Source of the DNA: Acidobacteria bacterium Mor1
Lineage (GTDB): Bacteria > Acidobacteriota > Polarisedimenticolia > Polarisedimenticolales > Polarisedimenticolaceae
NCBI GenBank assembly: GCA_001664505.1
Contig: CP011806.1
Location: forward strand, 2,704,904 to 2,768,903
Direction of reading: 5' to 3'
Length of the DNA stretch: 64,000 nucleotides
A program made the translations under genes and the position numbers. This document shows, one piece after another, positions 59,882-64,000 of the stretch. Position 1 is the first letter of the stretch; every line of letters starts with the position of its first letter. The notes under the pieces were generated by a model. That model was not told where the DNA came from. It did not search any database and saw only the letters and a program-made list of their open reading frames with translations.

Positions 59882-60430
59882 ATGTTGGTTCGCCGGTTGT
59901 CGATCTTCTGTGTGCTCCTGGCACTCGCTGCGGTTCCCGCCGCCGCGGGTTCCGACTTCAACATCATCTACGGCACCAAGTCGATGGATGACGACTTCGC
60001 CCCCTTCGACTCCCAGCAGTCGCTGATGGCTTCGTTGACGCTGGGCGACGACAACTGGCCGGTTTACCTGGCCGTCGACTTCCTGCTCAGCGACGACGAT
60101 TCGATGGACGGCAGCACCGTGTTCACCGAGGGATCGACCCGTGAGCTGGCCTTCGGCGCCCGCAAGGTCTGGGACCATAGCCGGGTCCGCCCTTTCGTCG
60201 GCGGCGGTATCACCCGCATCGAAGGGGAGTTCCGCCGCGAGAACCTGATCGTCGACGATGCGGCCCTCGGCTTCTGGCTCGACGCCGGAGTGTTCTGGCG
60301 CATCGGCGACTCCTTCAACCTGGGCATCGAGGGACGCATGTCCCGGGCCAAGGTCGAGATCGGACCCGACGGTTCGGAAGTCGAAGCTGGCGGGGAGTCG
60401 GTCGGCCTGCTGGTCGGCTTCGGCTGGTAA
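59882..60430 (+). CDS. Small outer-membrane beta-barrel protein
   Basis: A 182-residue exported protein (signal LSIFCVLLALAAVPAAA) with about eight amphipathic strands (DFNIIYGTKSM, WPVYLAVDFLLS, VRPFVGGGITRIEG, GFWLDAGVFWRI, LLVGFGW), ending in Gly-Phe-Gly-Trp. It resembles the small 8-strand outer-membrane barrels. It is 17 bases downstream of the hydrolase gene. Confidence 0.8.
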   Translation: MLVRRLSIFCVLLALAAVPAAAGSDFNIIYGTKSMDDDFAPFDSQQSLMASLTLGDDNWPVYLAVDFLLSDDDSMDGSTVFTEGSTRELAFGARKVWDHSRVRPFVGGGITRIEGEFRRENLIVDDAALGFWLDAGVFWRIGDSFNLGIEGRMSRAKVEIGPDGSEVEAGGESVGLLVGFGW

Positions 60431-60445
60431 CCCAAGCCGCAGGCG

Positions 60446-61273
60446 ATGCTCGCCCACATCCGCAGTTTGCTCTACGTCCCGGCCCGCAAGCCGGAGATGC
60501 TGCGCAAGATCGGCCGGCTCGGTGCCGATTTCTACATCGTCGATCTCGAGGACGGGATCGGACCGGAGCACAAGAACTCCGCCCGGCAGATCGTCGCCGA
60601 TGTCCATGCCGAGGGCGCGCTGCCCGCCGAGGGCTGGGCGCTCCGCATCAACGCCGAACGGAGCGCCTGGATCGACGCCGACCTCGAACTCACGTCGGCG
60701 GTGAACCCGCCCGCGGTGGTGCTCCCCAAGGCCGAGGATCCGCAGGAGGTCGCCCGGCGCGCCGCAACTCTCCAGAACGACGCGCTGCTGTTGATGCTCG
60801 AGACCGCCGCCGGCGTCGGCCGTGCACGGGAGTTGGCTGCGCATCCTTCGGTCCGGGGGCTGGTCTACGGCTCCGCCGACCTGCGGCGCTCCCTGGGAGC
60901 CCGCCCCGATGCCTCCCGAGCCTGGGAACGCCACGCCATGAGCGAGATCCTGCTGGCGGCCCGGATGCACGGTTGCGCCGCCATCGATGCCGTCACCTTC
61001 CAGTTCCGTGACCTCGACGCCCTGGCCGACGACGCGAAGATCGCCCGGGATCTCGGCTTCGACGGCAAGAGCTGCATCCACCCGGCCCAGCTGGAGACGG
61101 TGCACCGGGTGTTTTCCAGCAGCGAAGAAGAGCTGGCCTGGGCGCGCCGGGTGCACGAAGCCTGGGAGCGCGAAGAGGGGGAACGCCGCGGTGTGATCGT
61201 CGTCGACGGGGAGATGATCGAGGCGCTGCACGTCGATGTGGCCCGGCGCATCCTCGAGCGCGCCCCCCGCTAG
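60446..61273 (+). CDS. CitE/HpcH-like CoA ester lyase
   Basis: A 275-residue TIM-barrel protein of the HpcH/HpaI/CitE family. Motifs are YVPARKPEMLRKIG, the metal and substrate segment IVDLEDGIGP, RINAERSAW, LLLMLETAAGVGRARELA, GSADLRRSLG and GFDGKSCIHPAQL. The family cleaves or forms C-C bonds in malyl-, citramalyl- or similar CoA esters using Mg. The exact CoA substrate is unclear. It starts 15 bases after the barrel gene. Confidence 0.9.
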   Translation: MLAHIRSLLYVPARKPEMLRKIGRLGADFYIVDLEDGIGPEHKNSARQIVADVHAEGALPAEGWALRINAERSAWIDADLELTSAVNPPAVVLPKAEDPQEVARRAATLQNDALLLMLETAAGVGRARELAAHPSVRGLVYGSADLRRSLGARPDASRAWERHAMSEILLAARMHGCAAIDAVTFQFRDLDALADDAKIARDLGFDGKSCIHPAQLETVHRVFSSSEEELAWARRVHEAWEREEGERRGVIVVDGEMIEALHVDVARRILERAPR

Positions 61274-61361
61274 GCCCTCTCTCCACCGAGCTTTCCGCGA
61301 AGGGGCCGGCAGGCCCGCCACGAGCCCGGCCGGGCGAACGGTGTTAGGCTTCTAGCGGGTC

Positions 61362-62348
61362 ATGGAAAACAAACAAGACTTGAGCTTTGCCGAGCACCGG
61401 CTCCGCAACGTCACCCATTCGGTCCTGCTGGTCGGCGGCATGTTGCTGCTGCTGGCCGTCGTCGGCTATCTGTTCGCCGGCACCAAGGGACTGTTCTTCC
61501 TGGGTGCGATCGCCGCGATCCTGTTCATCGTCAGTCCGCGGGTCTCTCCCAGGCTGATCCTGCGCATGTACCGGGCGCGGCCGCTCCACGAGGCAGACGC
61601 TCCCTACCTGGTGCGTGTCGTCGAGGAGCTGGCACGCCGGGCCAACCTCGAGCGGGTGCCCGAGCTCTACTACGTTCCGAGCAAGATGGTGAACGCCTTC
61701 GCCGTGGGCACCCGGGACAACGCCGCGATCGGGCTGACCGACGGCATCCTGCGCACCCTCAACCGGCGGGAGCTGACCGGCGTGCTGGCTCACGAGATGA
61801 GCCACGTCCGCTCAAACGACACCCGGGTCATGGGGCTCGCCGACATGATCAGCCGCGCGACCAACACCCTGTCGATGATCGGGCAGTTCCTGCTGTTCCT
61901 GAACCTGCCGTTGATCCTCACCGGCCGGGCGGCGATCCCCTGGTTGGCGGTACTGCTGTTGATCCTGGCGCCGACGGTGGCCTCGCTCCTGCAACTGGCG
62001 CTCTCCCGCGCCCGTGAATACGACGCCGATCTGGGAGCGGCCCGGCTGACCGGCGACCCCGAAGGGCTGGCCTCGGCCCTGGCCAAGCTGGAGCAGGTCG
62101 CCTCGGGATGGTTCGAGCGGATCCTGATTCCCGGCCGCCGGGTTCCGGAGCCCTCGATGCTGCGCTCCCACCCGCGAACCGAGGACCGGATCCGCCGCCT
62201 GCTCTCGCTCCCCTCGGCGGGCACGCCGGCGGCCGCCGAGGTACCGGCGACCTTCGTGGCCAAGGCTCCGATCGAAAGCCCCTGGCGCAGCCTCGGCGAC
62301 ATCCGGGTACCCCGTTGGCACATCAGCGGACTGGGGCTCTGGTACTAG
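61362..62348 (+). CDS. HtpX-like membrane zinc protease
   Basis: A 328-residue protease of the M48 family. Two N-terminal helices (about 20-58) and two central helices (about 155-205) flank the catalytic motif HEMSH (His144, Glu145, His148), with the third ligand in SRAREYDADLGAARL. In other bacteria HtpX degrades damaged membrane proteins. It ends at a CTAG shared with the facing cupin gene. Confidence 0.9.
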   Translation: MENKQDLSFAEHRLRNVTHSVLLVGGMLLLLAVVGYLFAGTKGLFFLGAIAAILFIVSPRVSPRLILRMYRARPLHEADAPYLVRVVEELARRANLERVPELYYVPSKMVNAFAVGTRDNAAIGLTDGILRTLNRRELTGVLAHEMSHVRSNDTRVMGLADMISRATNTLSMIGQFLLFLNLPLILTGRAAIPWLAVLLLILAPTVASLLQLALSRAREYDADLGAARLTGDPEGLASALAKLEQVASGWFERILIPGRRVPEPSMLRSHPRTEDRIRRLLSLPSAGTPAAAEVPATFVAKAPIESPWRSLGDIRVPRWHISGLGLWY

Positions 62349-62863
62349 CGTCCCGCCGTGCTGCCGTACATCCCGGGCAACGGCCACTCGGCCTCGGTCT
62401 CTTCCCGGGGGCCGATATCGGAGTAGGCCACTCGCGGGTGCGGCGTCGGTTCCGGCGCCTCGGCGCCGTAGCCCCGGGCCAGCTCGCTCTCAGGGTAGTA
62501 GAGCTGCTGATCCTCGGGCGCGTCCCGATGGCCGATCATCAAAACCACGCAGGGCCCGTCCCCTGCCCCGACGAACACGTGGGTCACCCCGGCGGGACAG
62601 TGCACGAAGTCCCAGGGAGCCAGCTCCCGCTCCTCGCCGTTGACCAGCAGTTTGCAGCGGCCGGAGAGCACCAGGAAGTTCTCCTGGGCCTCCTCCCGGT
62701 GGTAGCGGCAGTTCGGCTTGCCCGGCTCCAGGATGTGGATGCCTACACCGACCTGGGGAAAGCGCTCCTCCTCGAAGATCACCCGCCGGCCGAACTCGGC
62801 GGTGCGGACCCAGCGTGCATCCTTGACGTTCTTGACGAACCAGCCCGAGCGTTCTTCGACCAT
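62345..62863 (-). CDS. Cupin-domain protein
   Basis: A 172-residue single-domain cupin. Motif 1 appears as CRYHREEAQENFLVLSGRC, motif 2 as PWDFVHCPAGVTHVFVG; the His and Glu ligands of a metal are in place. The C-terminal tail is Pro/Glu-rich. Function is unknown; the fold binds small ligands or sugars. The stop overlaps that of HtpX. Confidence 0.85.
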   Translation of the reverse strand: MVEERSGWFVKNVKDARWVRTAEFGRRVIFEEERFPQVGVGIHILEPGKPNCRYHREEAQENFLVLSGRCKLLVNGEERELAPWDFVHCPAGVTHVFVGAGDGPCVVLMIGHRDAPEDQQLYYPESELARGYGAEAPEPTPHPRVAYSDIGPREETEAEWPLPGMYGSTAGR

Positions 62864-62896
62864 GGCGACCTCCGTGCAGGGTGTGGGAAAGGAACC

Positions 62897-62902
62897 TATA
62901 TT
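62897..62902 (+). promoter_or_regulatory. TATATT -10 box between cupin and ACT genes
   Basis: TATATT lies 45 bases before the GTG of the ACT gene in an 83-base divergent gap. No -35 is clear. Confidence 0.3.
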
Positions 62903-62946
62903 CTCACCCTTCCCGGCGACGGAATGTCGCCTTGCAGGAGAAACCC

Positions 62947-63462
62947 GTGTCCCAGAACCTGATTCTCACCGTGATCGGCGACGACAAGCCCGGCCTGGTC
63001 GAGGCGTTGTCCCAATCGGTTACCGCTCACCAGGGCAACTGGCTCGAGAGCCGCATGTCCCATATGGCCGGCAAGTTCGCCGGGATCGTGCGGGTCGAGG
63101 TGCCCGACGGCGAGGCCAACGCCTTGCGCCACGAACTGGAGCGGATGGCGGAGCTGGGCCTCAAGGTCTCGGTGGAGGGTGCGGGCGCCGTCTCGGAGCC
63201 GGTCCCGGCGGTCCGGCTGGAGCTGGTGGGCAGCGACCACCCGGGTATCGTGCGGGATATCTCGCAGGTCCTGCACCAGCGCGGCGTCAACGTCGAGGAA
63301 CTGAACACCGCCTGCGTCGATGCGCCGATGTCCGGCGAGGCGTTGTTCCAGGCCAGCGCCCGACTGCGGCTTCCGTCCGATGTCTCGATGGACGCCCTGC
63401 GTGACGACCTGGAACAGGTCGCTCAGAGCCTGATGGTCGAGATCAAGCTCGACGACGACTAG
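62947..63462 (+). CDS. Tandem ACT-domain protein, GcvR-like
   Basis: A 171-residue protein of two ACT domains: LILTVIGDDKPGLVEALSQS at the start and LELVGSDHPGIVRDISQVL in the second half. This layout matches GcvR-type regulators, which respond to glycine or other amino acids, though it also occurs in other proteins. The GTG at 62947 is preferred because AGGAG precedes it. Its final CTAG is shared with the facing gene. Confidence 0.85.
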   Translation: MSQNLILTVIGDDKPGLVEALSQSVTAHQGNWLESRMSHMAGKFAGIVRVEVPDGEANALRHELERMAELGLKVSVEGAGAVSEPVPAVRLELVGSDHPGIVRDISQVLHQRGVNVEELNTACVDAPMSGEALFQASARLRLPSDVSMDALRDDLEQVAQSLMVEIKLDDD

Positions 63463-64000
63463 TGTCCCGCTCCTTCCGGCTCGGGCTCGACGATCTCGGG
63501 TTCCGCCGCGGTCTCGCCGCGGGTCGCTTTCAGTAGCGAACCGACCAGGTCGACCATTTCCGCCGGCGGAATCTCCATGTTGGAGAAGGTCATCTCGACG
63601 CCGATCCGGTCATGGACCGCGACGACGCTGGCGACGCTTACTTCCTGATCGGCCACCGCGACCTGCTTGAGCACGTGGAGACCGGTCCAGTCACCCTCGT
63701 CGAGGAGGGTGTACTGGGCGTCGACGATCCGGGTCTCCCCCTCGGCCATCAGCTCGTCTTTCTTCCGCGAGGTCCGGTCCTGGAGCTTGAGGAAGGCCTC
63801 GGCGGTCTCCCGGTCGTTGAACTCGTAGAGGCCTGCCAGGGCGATCCCGCTCATCGGGTTGGCCTTGGGCTGGGCCACGATCATGCGGTTCTGCATCAGC
63901 CCGTCGAGTACCGGCGCAACGTCATCCACGGGCAGCATGTTGAAGGCGACCTCGAGTTGAGGGCGGGCGGCCGAAACCTTCTGGACCAGCCAATCGTCCC
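63459..64000 (-). CDS. Partial gene of unknown function, cut by window end
   Basis: The frame is open from the stop at 63459 to the edge of the window, so the true start lies beyond 64000. About 180 residues are visible, including LMQNRMIVAQPKANPMSG, YEFNDRETAEAFLKLQDRTS and an acidic Glu/Pro tail (EPEIVEPEPEGAGH). It looks cytosolic or periplasmic in this part; the hidden N-terminus may carry a signal. The family is not recognised. Confidence 0.75.
   Translation of the reverse strand, partial: DDWLVQKVSAARPQLEVAFNMLPVDDVAPVLDGLMQNRMIVAQPKANPMSGIALAGLYEFNDRETAEAFLKLQDRTSRKKDELMAEGETRIVDAQYTLLDEGDWTGLHVLKQVAVADQEVSVASVVAVHDRIGVEMTFSNMEIPPAEMVDLVGSLLKATRGETAAEPEIVEPEPEGAGH

Overview
This window is GC-rich bacterial chromosome, densely packed with about 60 genes on both strands. 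It carries two tRNA genes and no rRNA, CRISPR array, insertion sequence or phage gene. The best guess for the source is an uncultured Acidobacteriota, possibly Thermoanaerobaculia-like. The reasons are a VWFA protein of the type described as acidobacterial (20374-21576), the many exported beta-propeller and calcium-repeat proteins, lipoboxes and outer-membrane barrels that imply a Gram-negative envelope, and the high GC. The phylum is inference.

Layout. 1-7212: a cut-off lipoprotein, a MATE-like transporter, GrpB, a double-GNAT protein, an exported metallo-beta-lactamase-fold hydrolase, a MetR-like regulator and a secreted propeller-like protein. 7297-12797: an accessory stretch with two different DUF4062 proteins (one fused to tandem YegP/DUF1508 repeats, one to a beta-rich domain and an AAA_28-type P-loop NTPase), two small membrane proteins, a possible frameshifted gene and a DUF4160/DUF2442 pair. 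12815-18189 (minus): a tightly coupled operon of three successive HlyD-type adaptors, a MacB/FtsX permease without an ATPase, and a small coupled gene. 18569-22084: a TPR / VWFA / membrane-protein operon. 22114-23344: a carboxypeptidase-regulatory-like protein diverging from tRNA-Val and tRNA-Asp. 23454-34747: a beta-lactamase-family lipoprotein, a YWTD-propeller protein, a degenerate heme-copper-oxidase-like protein, an ArsR/SRPBCC operon, a 987-residue secreted protein, a CPBP protease diverging from a TetR regulator, and a PrcB-like protein.

34949-43668: a CBS protein, a GAF protein with a degenerate histidine-kinase core, an FAD oxidoreductase, then a four-gene operon with every junction overlapping by 4 bases: ECF sigma factor, anti-sigma with two zinc-finger motifs, Cys-rich exported protein, and TPR-CHAT (caspase-like) lipoprotein. 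43806-50607: a giant kelch/HYR/RCC1 protein, an outer-membrane barrel and an Asp-box/thrombospondin-3 lipoprotein. 50745-55964: asparagine synthase, a TIR protein, a photolyase and a DUF6090-like protein. 56060-64000: YceI, an EamA transporter, a beta-lactamase-family protein with a membrane tail, a small barrel, a CitE-like lyase, HtpX, a cupin, a tandem-ACT protein and a gene cut by the window end.

The most promising candidates for something undescribed are the three-part DUF4062/AAA_28 protein in its accessory context, the sigma/anti-sigma/CHAT operon, the oxidase-like protein that seems to keep only its low-spin heme ligands, and the adaptor-rich, ATPase-less efflux operon. Functional assignments rest on motif reading only; no database search was run.
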